Source: Oscillospiraceae bacterium
GTDB taxonomy: Bacteria > Bacillota > Clostridia > Oscillospirales > QAMX01
NCBI GenBank assembly: GCA_015067715.1
Contig: SVLY01000001.1
Span: forward strand, 79,071 to 124,466
Length of the DNA stretch: 45,396 nt
Direction: 5' to 3'
The notes below the pieces were generated by a model. That model was given only the letters and a program-made list of their open reading frames with translations, was not told where the DNA came from and searched no databases. Below are positions 1 through 9,191 of the stretch, in pieces (the stretch's first letter is position 1; each line of letters starts with the position of its first letter). A program made the position numbers and the translations under genes.

Positions 1-305
1 GCATCGGCGTGGAACGCACCGCGGGCTACGACTATAAGTCCCTTGCCTACAGCTTTGCGGACAGAAAGGTCGAGCCTTTGCTGGTCACTCTCGATCCCGG
101 AAAGGACATTGCCGATATCCATCCCAACGCCCATGCCGGCCACGAGTTCCACTATTGCATCGAGGGCAAAATGAATTTCTATATCGGCGGCCACACCGTT
201 GAGATCAACGAGGGTGACTCCCTCTATTTTGACTCCGAGTATCCCCACGCCATGGTTGCCGTGGGGGATGAGCCTGTGAAGCTCGTCGTCGTGGTCATAA
301 AGTAA
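1..305 (+). CDS. Cupin-domain protein, C-terminal part (probable XRE-cupin regulator)
   Basis: The reading frame is open to the left edge, so this is the 3' end of a longer gene; the GTG at position 9 is probably an internal Val. The visible 98 residues form one small cupin barrel: a first motif with H, H and E around HAGHEFHYCIEGKM, and a second motif near the end (YFDSEYPHAM). In Clostridia such a C-terminal cupin is commonly fused to an N-terminal XRE helix-turn-helix and sits directly upstream of an AMP-forming acyl-CoA synthetase, as here (27 bp gap). The helix-turn-helix itself lies outside the window, so the regulator role is inference. A plain cupin enzyme is the alternative. Confidence 0.75.
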   Translation, partial: IGVERTAGYDYKSLAYSFADRKVEPLLVTLDPGKDIADIHPNAHAGHEFHYCIEGKMNFYIGGHTVEINEGDSLYFDSEYPHAMVAVGDEPVKLVVVVIK

Positions 306-332
306 AACCAAAGATAAGGACAGTTTACACCT

Positions 333-1982
333 ATGTTCATTGACAGATTCTGTAAAACAGAATTCGACTCTTACGAGAGCTTTAAAAGAGATTTTAAAAT
401 AAACGTGCCGGAGAATTTTAACTTCGGCTACGACGTTGTGGATCAGCTTGCCCTTGTGCGTCCGGACAGCTACGCGTTCATCTGGTGCAACGACAGGGGC
501 GAAGAAAAGCGCGTGACCTTTGCCGAGCTTAAGGTCATGACGGACAAGTGTGCCAATATGCTTGCCTCCCAGGGCATCGGCAGGGGAGACATTGTCATGA
601 CCCTTCTGCGCTGTGCCTGGCAGTACTGGATCGTTGCCGTTGCCGCCCACAAGCTGGGCGCCGTGCTACTTCCTGCGGTCTACCAGCTCATGACCAAGGA
701 CCTTGTCTACCGCTTCAAGGCCTCCGGCGCAAAGGCCGTTATCTGTGCGGACATCCCGGAGCTTAGAGGTCACATCCTTGAGGCCTGCGAAGCCTGCGGA
801 GGACCTGAGCTTCGCTTTTCCATCGGCGGCGACTACGAGGGCTTTATGGATTTCGACGCCATGCTCGACTCCGCTCCCGAAGCCTTTGAGCGCCGCGTCA
901 CCGAAAACAGCGATCCCTTCCTTATATTCTTCACCTCCGGCACCGCGGGCAACCCCAAAATGGTCACCCACGATTTCCGCTATCCCCTGGGACACATTCT
1001 CACCGCCAAATTCTGGCAGGATATCCGCCCCGGCGACCTCCACTATACCCAGGCCGACACCGGCTGGGCTAAGACCTCCTGGGGTAAGATCTACGGTCAG
1101 TGGATCTGTGAGGCAACTCTCTTCCTCTACGATTGCTCCGGCCGCTTCAATCCCACGGACATCCTCTCCCTGGTTGAGAAATACAGGGTCAACATCCTCT
1201 GCGGTCCCGCAACGGTCTACCGCTTCCTTATTAAAGAGGATCTCAGCGCCTACGATCTCTCCAGTCTGCACCACTGCTGTATCGCCGGTGAGCCCCTCAA
1301 CGGTGAGGTATATAATAAATGGAAGGAATACACCGGCCTTGAGCTCAGGGAGGGCTACGGCATGAGCGAGACCGCCGTCATCGCCGCCAACTTCCCCTGG
1401 ATGGGCGTAAAGGCCTGTTCCATGGGCAAGCCCTCGCCCCATTTCAACGCCGTTCTGCTGGACGACAACGGCTGTGAGGTGGAGAGAGGCGAGGAGGGTG
1501 AGGTCTGTATCCCCGTCTCCTCCGGAAGCCCTGCGGGTCTTACCGTGGGCTATTACAAGGATCCCGTCAAAACTGCGGACATCATCCACGACGGCTATTT
1601 CCACACCGGCGACATGGCCTGGATGGACGAGGACGGTTATCTCTGGTTCGTGGGCAGAAGCGACGACGTTATCAAGTCTTCCGGCTACCGCATCGGGCCC
1701 TTTGAGGTGGAAAGCGCCCTTATGACCCATCCCGCCGTTCTGGAGGCGGCCATAACCGCCGTTCCCGACCCCGAGAGAGGCCAGATCGTCAAGGCGTATA
1801 TCGTCCTTGCCAGGGGCTATACCGCCTCCGACGAGCTCAAAAAGGAGCTTCAGAACCACGTTAAGCGCACCACCGCTCCCTATAAATATCCCAGGGTCAT
1901 CGACTTTGTGGAGTCCCTTCCCAAGACCGCCAGCGACAAGATCAAGCGAAGCGAGCTGAGAAACAGGGACACGAAAAAATAA
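333..1982 (+). CDS. AMP-forming acyl-CoA synthetase (ACSM/medium-chain type)
   Basis: Cytoplasmic enzyme of the ANL superfamily that activates a carboxylic acid through an acyl-AMP and transfers it to CoA. All signature regions are present in 549 residues: the P-loop-like TSGTAGNP at about residue 201, GYGMSETA in the middle, the hinge motif GRSDDVIKSSGYRIGP near residue 450, and the C-terminal catalytic lysine in KTASDKIKR (about K536). Overall it resembles the medium-chain ACSM branch rather than acetyl-CoA synthetase. The true substrate (short-chain, branched or aromatic acid) cannot be read from sequence. It follows the cupin gene closely and is probably co-transcribed and co-regulated with it. 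Confidence 0.88.
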   Translation: MFIDRFCKTEFDSYESFKRDFKINVPENFNFGYDVVDQLALVRPDSYAFIWCNDRGEEKRVTFAELKVMTDKCANMLASQGIGRGDIVMTLLRCAWQYWIVAVAAHKLGAVLLPAVYQLMTKDLVYRFKASGAKAVICADIPELRGHILEACEACGGPELRFSIGGDYEGFMDFDAMLDSAPEAFERRVTENSDPFLIFFTSGTAGNPKMVTHDFRYPLGHILTAKFWQDIRPGDLHYTQADTGWAKTSWGKIYGQWICEATLFLYDCSGRFNPTDILSLVEKYRVNILCGPATVYRFLIKEDLSAYDLSSLHHCCIAGEPLNGEVYNKWKEYTGLELREGYGMSETAVIAANFPWMGVKACSMGKPSPHFNAVLLDDNGCEVERGEEGEVCIPVSSGSPAGLTVGYYKDPVKTADIIHDGYFHTGDMAWMDEDGYLWFVGRSDDVIKSSGYRIGPFEVESALMTHPAVLEAAITAVPDPERGQIVKAYIVLARGYTASDELKKELQNHVKRTTAPYKYPRVIDFVESLPKTASDKIKRSELRNRDTKK

Positions 1983-2250
1983 AGTAAACTACTTATCGTA
2001 TACGGTTTACAAAAAGTAATAAAATAAGTTGAACTTTGTGCAATCTGACGGAAAAGATACTGTCAGAGCAGGGTATGTACATTTCGACGGGGCGAAGTTG
2101 GGGATAAAAACCCGGCTTCGCCCCGATTGACTTGAAAATTCCCGGCATTTTGGTAAAATTGTATAAATTTCACCCTCTGGGATTGTACAATACTACCCAT
2201 AGACCGCCGGAAGTGGGCCGGAAAATTACTAAAAATTTGTGTTGCCACTA
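1983..2250. other. Gene-free region rich in inverted repeats
   Basis: There is no convincing ORF. Visible structures: GTAAAC (1984-1989) mirrored by GTTTAC (2005-2010) around the perfect palindrome CGTATACG (1997-2004); CTGAC (2045-2049) with GTCAG (2062-2066); a 9 bp stem GGGGCGAAG (2089-2097) with CTTCGCCCC (2116-2124), whose interior can also pair GGG with CCC; and the palindrome TTGTACAA (2183-2190). The 2089-2124 hairpin has no T tract on either strand, so it is not a clear terminator. Some of these may be operators for the downstream transporter operon. Confidence 0.5.
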
Positions 2251-2279
2251 TTGACAAATTGAATAAAATCCCCTATTAT
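2251..2279 (+). promoter_or_regulatory. Sigma-A promoter of the ABC/NHL/Yip1/DUF5696 operon
   Basis: TTGACA at 2251-2256 and TATTAT at 2274-2279 are separated by exactly 17 bp. Transcription would start near 2286, giving an unusually long leader of about 250 nt before the solute-binding protein gene. Confidence 0.75.
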
Positions 2280-2285
2280 ATTAGT

Positions 2286-2536
2286 AAGATTAGATGGACT
2301 GGTTTGCGGTAAATCGTGGGGATTTGCGCGATTTGTGCGGCAAAAGGTGACAAAATGACCGATATACCCTGTTTTGAGGGGTATATTAAGGTCCTTTTAC
2401 CCGTTTTTTGCCTTGACATTTTGCACAAGACTCAGGGCTGCCTGCTCCCAGAAGAGGTGAATGTCGGGCACTTTGACCGAACTTTGCCGCTGACCGTCTT
2501 ATGAACTCTGGAATCCTTATGTGAAAGGGTGGAATT
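2286..2536 (+). promoter_or_regulatory. Long 5' leader of the transporter operon with a hairpin
   Basis: An 8 bp stem ATATACCC (2362-2369) pairs with GGGTATAT (2379-2386) around a 9 nt loop. A short reading frame begins at 2316 but has no convincing ribosome site. No known riboswitch class was recognised. The hairpin could be an operator or an RNA control element. Confidence 0.35.
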
Positions 2537-5500
2537 ATGAGGGAAAACAACACCAACGGCCGCTGTCGGGGTTTGCGTGGCTCCGGCGTGGCCGGAAAGC
2601 GGTTCATCCGTACTGTTGAGTTCGCTCTCGCCGCTGTCCTTATGCTGACTGCGGCTCCCTTCGGCATGCTTGCCGGAGCGACCGAGAGTGAGCCTCTTGC
2701 CGGAACGGATCCTGAATACGCATCCACGAACTTCTCTGAATCGTCCTACGCGACCTACAGAGAAGAAAACGGCGAAAAGCCTTTCTATGCCGGCGAAGAT
2801 ATCGTTATCTCCGCTGCCGACCTGACCGAAGACACCAACATGAACTACGAGATCTATCCCGAGTATGAAGGTGTTTCCAACGCGGTGCTTCTCAAAGATG
2901 AGACCGCCGAGCAGGAGACTGAGGTCAGAGACGAGCTCGCCAAGGATATGCCCCTTGTTGAAACCGAGCTTGCCTACGTTACTTACAAGTTTACTGTTCC
3001 TGAAACCGCTCTCTACGAGGTCGCTGCAAACTACTTCCCCATCGTTAACGATCTCGAGGGCAACAAGCTCAGCAACGGTGCAACCATCGAACGCGGCTTC
3101 ATGATCGACGGAGCTTATCCGTTTGACGAATGCCAGTCTGTCTCATTTTCCAGGGTGTGGGCTGACGACGCTGAAGTCGGAACCGAGTTCGACAGCTCCG
3201 GCAACGAAATAAAGCCGGGCACCACCGAAGTCCCCGTATGGCGCACTGAGTACCTCAACGGCGACGAGACCTTCTTCTACGATGCCTTCCGCTTCTACCT
3301 TGAAGCCGGCGAGCATACCCTGACGGTCGTCTCCAAGCGCGCGGATCTTCTTGTTGAGAGCTTCGTTCTCACTGCTCCCAAGACTCTCCCCACCTACGCG
3401 GAAGTCAAGGCTGAGTACGAGGCAAAGGGCTACAAGCCCGTTTCCGAAAATGCCATCGTCAAGGTCGAGGGCGAACAGACCTCCACCAAGAGCGAGGCAT
3501 CCATCTATCCGTTCCACAGCCGCGCCTCCGTTCTGAACTCTTCCTCAACCGGAAAGTTCACCTATGATCACACGCAGATCAACTCTCTCGGCGGCGAGCT
3601 TTGGGACAAGGCCGGCGAATGGGTCACCTGGGACGTGGAAGTTGAGGAATCCGGTCTCTACATGATCACCCTTCGCGGACGTCAGAACGTCAACCGCGGC
3701 GTTAACGCCTCCCGCGCTCTTACCATCAACGGAGAATACCCCTTCGAAGAGGCTAAGGAGTGCACCTTCTACTACAGCGCCGACTTCGGTTACTACACCC
3801 TCGGCGACACCAAGGCCGACGTTGAAGGCGAAGAAAATGCCTTCCTCTTCTATTTCGAGGCCGGCAAGACCTACACCATCGGTCTTGAAGCCACTCTGGG
3901 TACCACGGAAGACCTGGCAAGAAGACTTGACGAATCCGTCAACGCTCTCATGACTGCCTACCGCCGCTTCCTCGCCCTCTGCGGCACCAACCCCGACGTC
4001 GACACCGACTACAACTTCCACATCTACCTTCCCAACGAGATCCAGACTCTTGCCGATCAGGCCAAGGTTCTCCGCGACCTGTCCCAGGAGCTCTACGAGA
4101 TCACCGGTGAAAGAAGCGCCAACTCTGCCGTTCTCGACAGAACCGCAGACAGATGTGAAAAGATGGTCAACCGTCCCATCCTTATCGCCAAGAACCTCAA
4201 CGGCTTTAAGAGTGACGTTTCCGCCATCTCCGAATGGATCCTCAGCCTCCAGACCCAGCCCCTTGAGATAGACTGCTTCTACCTCACCGGCTCCAAGGAT
4301 GTTCTGCCGGACAACACCGCAGGCTTCTTCAGGACCATCGGTCACGAGGTCAGGCTTCTGTTCTCCTCCTTTGTTGTTGACTATTCCTCCGTCGGCGCAG
4401 CCGCTGACGAAGATGAAGCTATCACCGTCTGGTTCACTCCTGCTGCCGCAGCAGCAGCCGGCGCCACCGTTGCCGGCGGCGGCCGCGAACAGGCCCAGAT
4501 CCTGAAGCGTCTTATCGAAGAGGATTTCAACGATATCCATCCCGATATCGCCGTCAACCTTCAGATCATCGGCATTGACGCTCTGCTTCCCGCAACTCTT
4601 GCCGGCAAGGGTCCCGACGTTGTTATCGGCACCCAGAGCAACAAGCCCGTTAACTACGCTCTCCGCGGCGCCGTTATCGACCTTGCTCAGTTTGAAGACT
4701 GCGACGAGATCCTCCAGAGATTCTATCCCAGCTCCTACACCAGCTTCTGCTACGGCGATGGCGTTTACGCCCTCCCCGAGAACCAGGGCTTCCAGGTTCT
4801 TTACTACCGTACCGACATCTTTGAAGAGTACGGCCTTGAAGTTCCCGAGACCTGGGAAGACGTTTACGACATCATCCCCGAGCTTGCCAACAGCTATATG
4901 AACTTTGGCTACAAGGCAGCTCCCACCAACCTCTTCACCCTGATCTTCCAGCGCCACGGCGTTCTCTATCAGGGCGAGGGCGAGCTCTTCGGCTACAGGA
5001 CCGGTCTTGACACCGACGAAGCCGTTGCGGCATTTATCCACTACGTCAACCTTTACAGAAGCTATGGCGTTGACCTGGATATCGACTTTACCACCCGTTT
5101 CAGATCCGGCGAAGTCCCGCTGGGCATTGAGGATATCACTCAGGTCAACAAGCTGGCCATCAGTGCTCCCGAAATCGCCGGCAGCTGGAGCTTCACCCTG
5201 ATCCCCGGCGTCACCTTCACCGACGAGAACGGCAACGACTACGTCGACCACTCCGTCGCTACTTCCGGCAACGGCACCATCATTCTTGCCAAGTCCGATA
5301 AGCAGGCTGAATCCTGGGAGTTCATCAAGTGGTGGTCCTCTGACGACATCCAGATCGAGTACTGCGCCGAGGTCGAAGCCACCATGGGCAAGGCCAACAG
5401 AATCTTCTCCGCCAACAAGGCCGTTGTTTACACCCAGGGCTGGTCCAGCGAGGAGCTTAACAAGATCCTCATCGCCCGTTCCTGGACCGACGGTGTTGAC

Positions 5501-5665
5501 GAAGTTCCCGGCAGCTACTACACCGAGCGTCATATGCAGAACGCCTTCACCAGAACCTACAACATCAGGACAGACCCGCGTGAAACTCTTCTTGACTACA
5601 TCGACGAGATCAACCTCGAGCTTACCAAGAAGAGAGTCGAGTTCGGTCTACCCACCGGCGAATAA
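2537..5665 (+). CDS. Giant extracellular solute-binding protein with N-terminal beta-sandwich repeats
   Basis: Secreted carbohydrate-binding subunit of an ABC importer, 1042 aa where the family is usually 400-550. A basic N-terminus and hydrophobic stretch (about 22-45) form a signal peptide, probably cut after LAGA near residue 48; there is no lipobox cysteine. Two related beta-rich modules follow, about 95-285 and 330-455. Both share a 'layer' strand (KFTVPETALYEVAA; WDVEVEESGLYMITLRG), an INGEYPF or IDGAYPF strand and a final FYLEAGEHT or FYFEAGKTY strand, resembling carbohydrate-binding modules. A helical linker (about 457-590) leads to a classical type-1 sugar-binding protein (about 626-1035; GKGPDVVIG, ALPENQGFQVLYYRTD). 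It starts at ATG 2537 behind AAAGGGTGG and is first in the operon, 17 bp before the first permease. Confidence 0.85.
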   Translation: MRENNTNGRCRGLRGSGVAGKRFIRTVEFALAAVLMLTAAPFGMLAGATESEPLAGTDPEYASTNFSESSYATYREENGEKPFYAGEDIVISAADLTEDTNMNYEIYPEYEGVSNAVLLKDETAEQETEVRDELAKDMPLVETELAYVTYKFTVPETALYEVAANYFPIVNDLEGNKLSNGATIERGFMIDGAYPFDECQSVSFSRVWADDAEVGTEFDSSGNEIKPGTTEVPVWRTEYLNGDETFFYDAFRFYLEAGEHTLTVVSKRADLLVESFVLTAPKTLPTYAEVKAEYEAKGYKPVSENAIVKVEGEQTSTKSEASIYPFHSRASVLNSSSTGKFTYDHTQINSLGGELWDKAGEWVTWDVEVEESGLYMITLRGRQNVNRGVNASRALTINGEYPFEEAKECTFYYSADFGYYTLGDTKADVEGEENAFLFYFEAGKTYTIGLEATLGTTEDLARRLDESVNALMTAYRRFLALCGTNPDVDTDYNFHIYLPNEIQTLADQAKVLRDLSQELYEITGERSANSAVLDRTADRCEKMVNRPILIAKNLNGFKSDVSAISEWILSLQTQPLEIDCFYLTGSKDVLPDNTAGFFRTIGHEVRLLFSSFVVDYSSVGAAADEDEAITVWFTPAAAAAAGATVAGGGREQAQILKRLIEEDFNDIHPDIAVNLQIIGIDALLPATLAGKGPDVVIGTQSNKPVNYALRGAVIDLAQFEDCDEILQRFYPSSYTSFCYGDGVYALPENQGFQVLYYRTDIFEEYGLEVPETWEDVYDIIPELANSYMNFGYKAAPTNLFTLIFQRHGVLYQGEGELFGYRTGLDTDEAVAAFIHYVNLYRSYGVDLDIDFTTRFRSGEVPLGIEDITQVNKLAISAPEIAGSWSFTLIPGVTFTDENGNDYVDHSVATSGNGTIILAKSDKQAESWEFIKWWSSDDIQIEYCAEVEATMGKANRIFSANKAVVYTQGWSSEELNKILIARSWTDGVDEVPGSYYTERHMQNAFTRTYNIRTDPRETLLDYIDEINLELTKKRVEFGLPTGE

Positions 5666-5682
5666 AGAAGGGGGTATGAAAC

Positions 5683-6651
5683 TTGTCTGAAATGAATAAA
5701 ACCGCCACCTCGAACGATCTTGAGTTCAAGACTGCGGTAAGCAACATCGGCAAATACTTTAAGTATAAGTGGTCGCTGATGAAGAAGGCCGGTATCTACT
5801 ACGCCTTCATTGCTCCCTACGCAATCATCTTCATAACCTTTATCGTTCTCCCGGTTATCATCGCAATCTACTTCAGCTTCACCAACTTCAACATGATCGA
5901 GAAGCCGGAATTCATCTTCATCGACAACTACTTCACTCTGTTTGTCGAAGACGACCTATTCCTCACGTCCATCAAGAACACGATGCTGTTCTCCTGCATC
6001 ACCGGTCCTGTGGGCTACATTCTCTCCCTTGGCTTCGCATGGCTCATCAACGAGCTTCCCCCCAAGGTCAGAGCTATCTTCACCCTCATGTTCTACGCAC
6101 CCTCCATTTCCGGCACCAGCTACACCATGTTCCTCTTTATCTTCTCCGCTGACGAGTACGGTCTTCTCAACTCCCTGCTCCTCGACGCGAACATCATAAC
6201 AGAGGCAAAGGCCTGGCTCCAGAATGAGGAGACCATTCCCTACTGTGTTCTCGTTGTTTCCCTGTGGCTCTCCCTTGGTACCGGCTTCCTTTCCCTTATC
6301 GCCGGTCTCCAGGGCGTTTCCAAGGACTACTACGAAGCCGGCGCTATCGACGGTATCAAGAACCGTTGGCAGGAGCTTTGGTACATAACCCTCCCCACCA
6401 TGAAGGATCACCTTCTGTTCGCCGCCGTTATGAGCATCACCGGTGCTTTCGGCATGGGTGCGGTCATTACCAACCTTGTCGGCTTCCCCAGCCCCAACTA
6501 CGCTGCCCACACTATCGTCCATCACCTTGAAGACTACGGTAACCTGCGTTTCGAAATGGGCTACGCCTCTGCGATCGCAGTTCTCCTCTTCCTCCTGATG
6601 GTCGTGTGCAACGAGCTCATCCAGAAACTTCTGAGAAAGGTGGGTACCTGA
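5683..6651 (+). CDS. ABC sugar transporter permease, MalF/UgpA-like (pair 1)
   Basis: Inner-membrane permease of a carbohydrate ABC importer, with six predicted membrane segments starting near residue 36. The EAA loop that docks the ATPase is clear at about residue 218 (EAGAIDG...LWYITLP). The TTG at 5683 is chosen because AGAAGGGGG lies 7-8 nt upstream; ATG 5692 is in frame but too far from that site. An overlapping ATG at 5676 is out of frame and stops after four codons. The gene follows the solute-binding protein by 17 bp and its stop is one base from the next permease, so the two permeases are probably translated together. Confidence 0.9.
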   Translation: MSEMNKTATSNDLEFKTAVSNIGKYFKYKWSLMKKAGIYYAFIAPYAIIFITFIVLPVIIAIYFSFTNFNMIEKPEFIFIDNYFTLFVEDDLFLTSIKNTMLFSCITGPVGYILSLGFAWLINELPPKVRAIFTLMFYAPSISGTSYTMFLFIFSADEYGLLNSLLLDANIITEAKAWLQNEETIPYCVLVVSLWLSLGTGFLSLIAGLQGVSKDYYEAGAIDGIKNRWQELWYITLPTMKDHLLFAAVMSITGAFGMGAVITNLVGFPSPNYAAHTIVHHLEDYGNLRFEMGYASAIAVLLFLLMVVCNELIQKLLRKVGT

Positions 6652-6652
6652 T

Positions 6653-7525
6653 ATGGCGATTCGTATATTCAGAATGAAAGCGGGAAACCGCGTTAACCGC
6701 AGAGTTTCCGGCGATATCAGCGTTACCCTCTTCCTGGTCGTATGCGCGATAATCATGGTCATTCCGCTGTATTACGCCATCATCCAGTCCATCAAGCCCA
6801 TCAGCGAGCTGTACATCTTCCCGCCGCGTATGTACGTTACCAACCCCACCATCGACAACTACGCCGACCTCTTCCGTCTGATGTCCACCTCCTGGGTTCC
6901 TTTCTCCCGTTACATTTTCAACACTGTCATGATCACCTTCGTGGGTACCTTCGGACACATCATCCTGGCATCCATGGCGGCATATCCTCTGGCAAAGTAC
7001 AAATTCCCCTTCTCCGACGCTTTCGCAAAGCTTGTCCGCTTCGCTCTTATGTTTAACGCAACGGTTCTTACCATACCCACCTACATCGTTATGGCTAAGC
7101 TCGGCTGGATCGACACCTACTGGAGCCTTATCGTTCCTGCGTTCGGTTCTTCCCTGGGTCTCTACCTGATGCAGAACTTCATGGCAGACCTTGCTGACGC
7201 TATCTTCGAAGCTGCCAAGATCGACGGCGCCAAGGAAGGCAGGATCTTCTGGAGAATAGTCATGCCCAACGTCAAGTCCGGCTGGCTTACTCTTATGATC
7301 TTCTCCGTTCAGTCCCTCTGGAACATGAACAACACCATGTACATCTACAGCGAAGAGCTCAAGACTCTTCCCTACGCTATCGCACAGATCTCTTCCGGCG
7401 GTTACGCCCGTGCGGGCGCTGCTGCCGCGGCAGTTGTCGTTATGATGCTCGTTCCTATCGCCGTCTTCATCTTCTCCCAGAGCAACGTTATCGAGACGAT
7501 GGCGAAGTCGGGCATTAAGGAATAA
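6653..7525 (+). CDS. ABC sugar transporter permease, MalG/UgpE-like (pair 1)
   Basis: Second half of the first permease heterodimer, 290 aa, six membrane segments. The EAA motif starts near residue 186 (EAAKIDGAKEGRIFW). A hydrophobic helix at about 25-45 follows a short basic N-terminus. Start ATG 6653 lies one base after the stop of the partner gene, with AAAGGTGG upstream. No ATP-binding subunit is encoded in the operon. In Bacillota many such importers share one MsmK/MsiK-type ATPase encoded elsewhere, which is the likely arrangement here (inference). Confidence 0.9.
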   Translation: MAIRIFRMKAGNRVNRRVSGDISVTLFLVVCAIIMVIPLYYAIIQSIKPISELYIFPPRMYVTNPTIDNYADLFRLMSTSWVPFSRYIFNTVMITFVGTFGHIILASMAAYPLAKYKFPFSDAFAKLVRFALMFNATVLTIPTYIVMAKLGWIDTYWSLIVPAFGSSLGLYLMQNFMADLADAIFEAAKIDGAKEGRIFWRIVMPNVKSGWLTLMIFSVQSLWNMNNTMYIYSEELKTLPYAIAQISSGGYARAGAAAAAVVVMMLVPIAVFIFSQSNVIETMAKSGIKE

Positions 7526-7540
7526 GGAGGTATTGCAGTT

Positions 7541-9187
7541 ATGTTCAAGAAACGTTTAACAGCCATACTCCTTCTGCTGATCATGTGTGTGGGCTTTGGG
7601 GCTTCCGTTTTCGCAATGCCCCCTCACAAGGGCTACACCTACGATAACATGGGTAACCCCACCGCAGCTCCTCTTCCCTATACATTTGATATGGAAGTCA
7701 ACGGATCTGCTTACGGTATCGGCAACTTTTCCAGCCCCACTGACGTATTTGTGGACGAGGACGATTACATCTACCTTCTTGACTCCAAGAACTGCCGTGT
7801 AATTATCTTCAACTCCGCCCTCGATATCGTCAGGATCATCGGCAACACCGAGAACGTTGTCGGCTCCCAGATCACCCACAAGGGCGAAAACCTCACTCTT
7901 ACCGGCGCCTCCGGCCTGTTCGTTTACGAGTACTTTGACAAAAAGCTGCTCTACGTTGCAGATACCGGTAACGCCCGTATCCTGAGATTTGACGTTCTTG
8001 AAGAGCTGGGCGAAAAGGACTCCCTCGAGGCAGCCTGCACTCCCATTGAAGTCGAGAGCTACTACGGTCAGCCCGTTATCGACATCATCAATGAGAACAC
8101 TGCTTACAAGCCTCTGAAGCTCACTGTTGACCGTGCAGAGAGAATGCATGTTATCTGCCAGTCCATCAACCGCGGTGTTGTCAAGCTCAACCCCGACGGC
8201 ACCTTTAACAGCTTCTACGGCATGCCTGAAGTTTCCATTCCTGCCTACGAAAAGTTCTGGAGACTTATCTCCAACAACGAACAGCTTGACAGAATGGAAA
8301 AGCAGGTCGCAACAGAGTATAACAACATCGACGTTGACGCAGACGGATTTGTTTGGGTCGTCACCAGAACTCTTGGCGACGTTTACATCAAGAACTCCAT
8401 GTACACCGACTACGACGATGTTGACGGCCGTAAGGCATTTGCTCCTGTCAGAAAGCTGAACTCCTACGGAACCGATATCACCTCCCGTACCGGCGCATTC
8501 CCGCCTGTCGGTGATATCTCCTCTCTGGCCATCGACTATTCCGCCGCAGGTTCCGGCGTTAACGTCATGGCTCAGCTCCAGACTCTCATCGGTATCTCCG
8601 CATTTGAAGATATCGCTGTTGACGATTACGGATGCTACGCTATCGCAGACTCTCAGAGACATAAGATCTTTATGTACGACTGCGACGGCAACCTTCTCTT
8701 CCAGTTCGGTAACGACGGTAACCAGTTCGGTTCCTTCAAGGCTCCCATTGCTGTCGATACATTCCTGGACGACAAAATCATAGTTCTCGACTCCTATGAT
8801 GCTTCTCTCATGATCCTCTCTCCCACCGACTACGGTACCTGCATCCTTGAGGCTGTCAGAGCCTACCAGACCGGTGAGTACGAGGAATCCGAAGCTCTTT
8901 GGGGCGAAGTTCTCCAGATGAACTCCAACAACATGCTGGCATACTCCGGCGTTGGTAAGTCCCTCTACCGCAGCGGCAACTACAAGGCTGCCATGGAGCA
9001 CTTCACCATTTCCAAGAACGTTGAATACTACTCCAAGGCATTGGAAGAGCAGCTCAACGCGGTTATCGGTGATAAGTTCACTCTCATCTTCCTTGTTATC
9101 ATCATTGTTGTTGTTGCCATGTGGATCTTCAAGCTTATCAAGCAGTTCAGAGCATTCCTGCGTAACGGCGTAAAGAAGGTGATGTGA
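7541..9187 (+). CDS. Membrane-anchored NHL-repeat and TPR protein
   Basis: A 548 aa exported protein. Residues 1-26 are a signal peptide ending ASVFA. The body carries NHL-type beta-propeller blades, for example around 62-100 (SPTDVFVDEDDYIYLLD), 112-150 (LLYVADTGNARILRFD) and 345-430 (FEDIAVDDYGCYAIAD). A TPR-like helical pair follows at about 438-500 (TGEYEESEALWGEVL; YRSGNYKAAMEHF), then one transmembrane helix at about 510-531 and a short basic cytoplasmic tail. The propeller and TPR should therefore face outward, tethered beside the permeases. Its likely job is binding glycan or partner proteins, but no catalytic residues can be assigned. AAGGAGGT precedes ATG 7541. Gaps of 15 and 4 bp place it firmly in the operon. 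Confidence 0.82.
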   Translation: MFKKRLTAILLLLIMCVGFGASVFAMPPHKGYTYDNMGNPTAAPLPYTFDMEVNGSAYGIGNFSSPTDVFVDEDDYIYLLDSKNCRVIIFNSALDIVRIIGNTENVVGSQITHKGENLTLTGASGLFVYEYFDKKLLYVADTGNARILRFDVLEELGEKDSLEAACTPIEVESYYGQPVIDIINENTAYKPLKLTVDRAERMHVICQSINRGVVKLNPDGTFNSFYGMPEVSIPAYEKFWRLISNNEQLDRMEKQVATEYNNIDVDADGFVWVVTRTLGDVYIKNSMYTDYDDVDGRKAFAPVRKLNSYGTDITSRTGAFPPVGDISSLAIDYSAAGSGVNVMAQLQTLIGISAFEDIAVDDYGCYAIADSQRHKIFMYDCDGNLLFQFGNDGNQFGSFKAPIAVDTFLDDKIIVLDSYDASLMILSPTDYGTCILEAVRAYQTGEYEESEALWGEVLQMNSNNMLAYSGVGKSLYRSGNYKAAMEHFTISKNVEYYSKALEEQLNAVIGDKFTLIFLVIIIVVVAMWIFKLIKQFRAFLRNGVKKVM

Positions 9188-9191
9188 GCAT

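Noticed and set aside
1997-2011. Possible catabolite-response (cre) element around CGTATACGGTTTAC
   Set aside because: It does not match the cre consensus at several fixed positions, and it is about 240 bp upstream of the operon promoter.
2413-2418. A second TTGACA in the leader of the transporter operon
   Set aside because: There is no -10 hexamer at 15-19 bp downstream, so it is unlikely to be a promoter.
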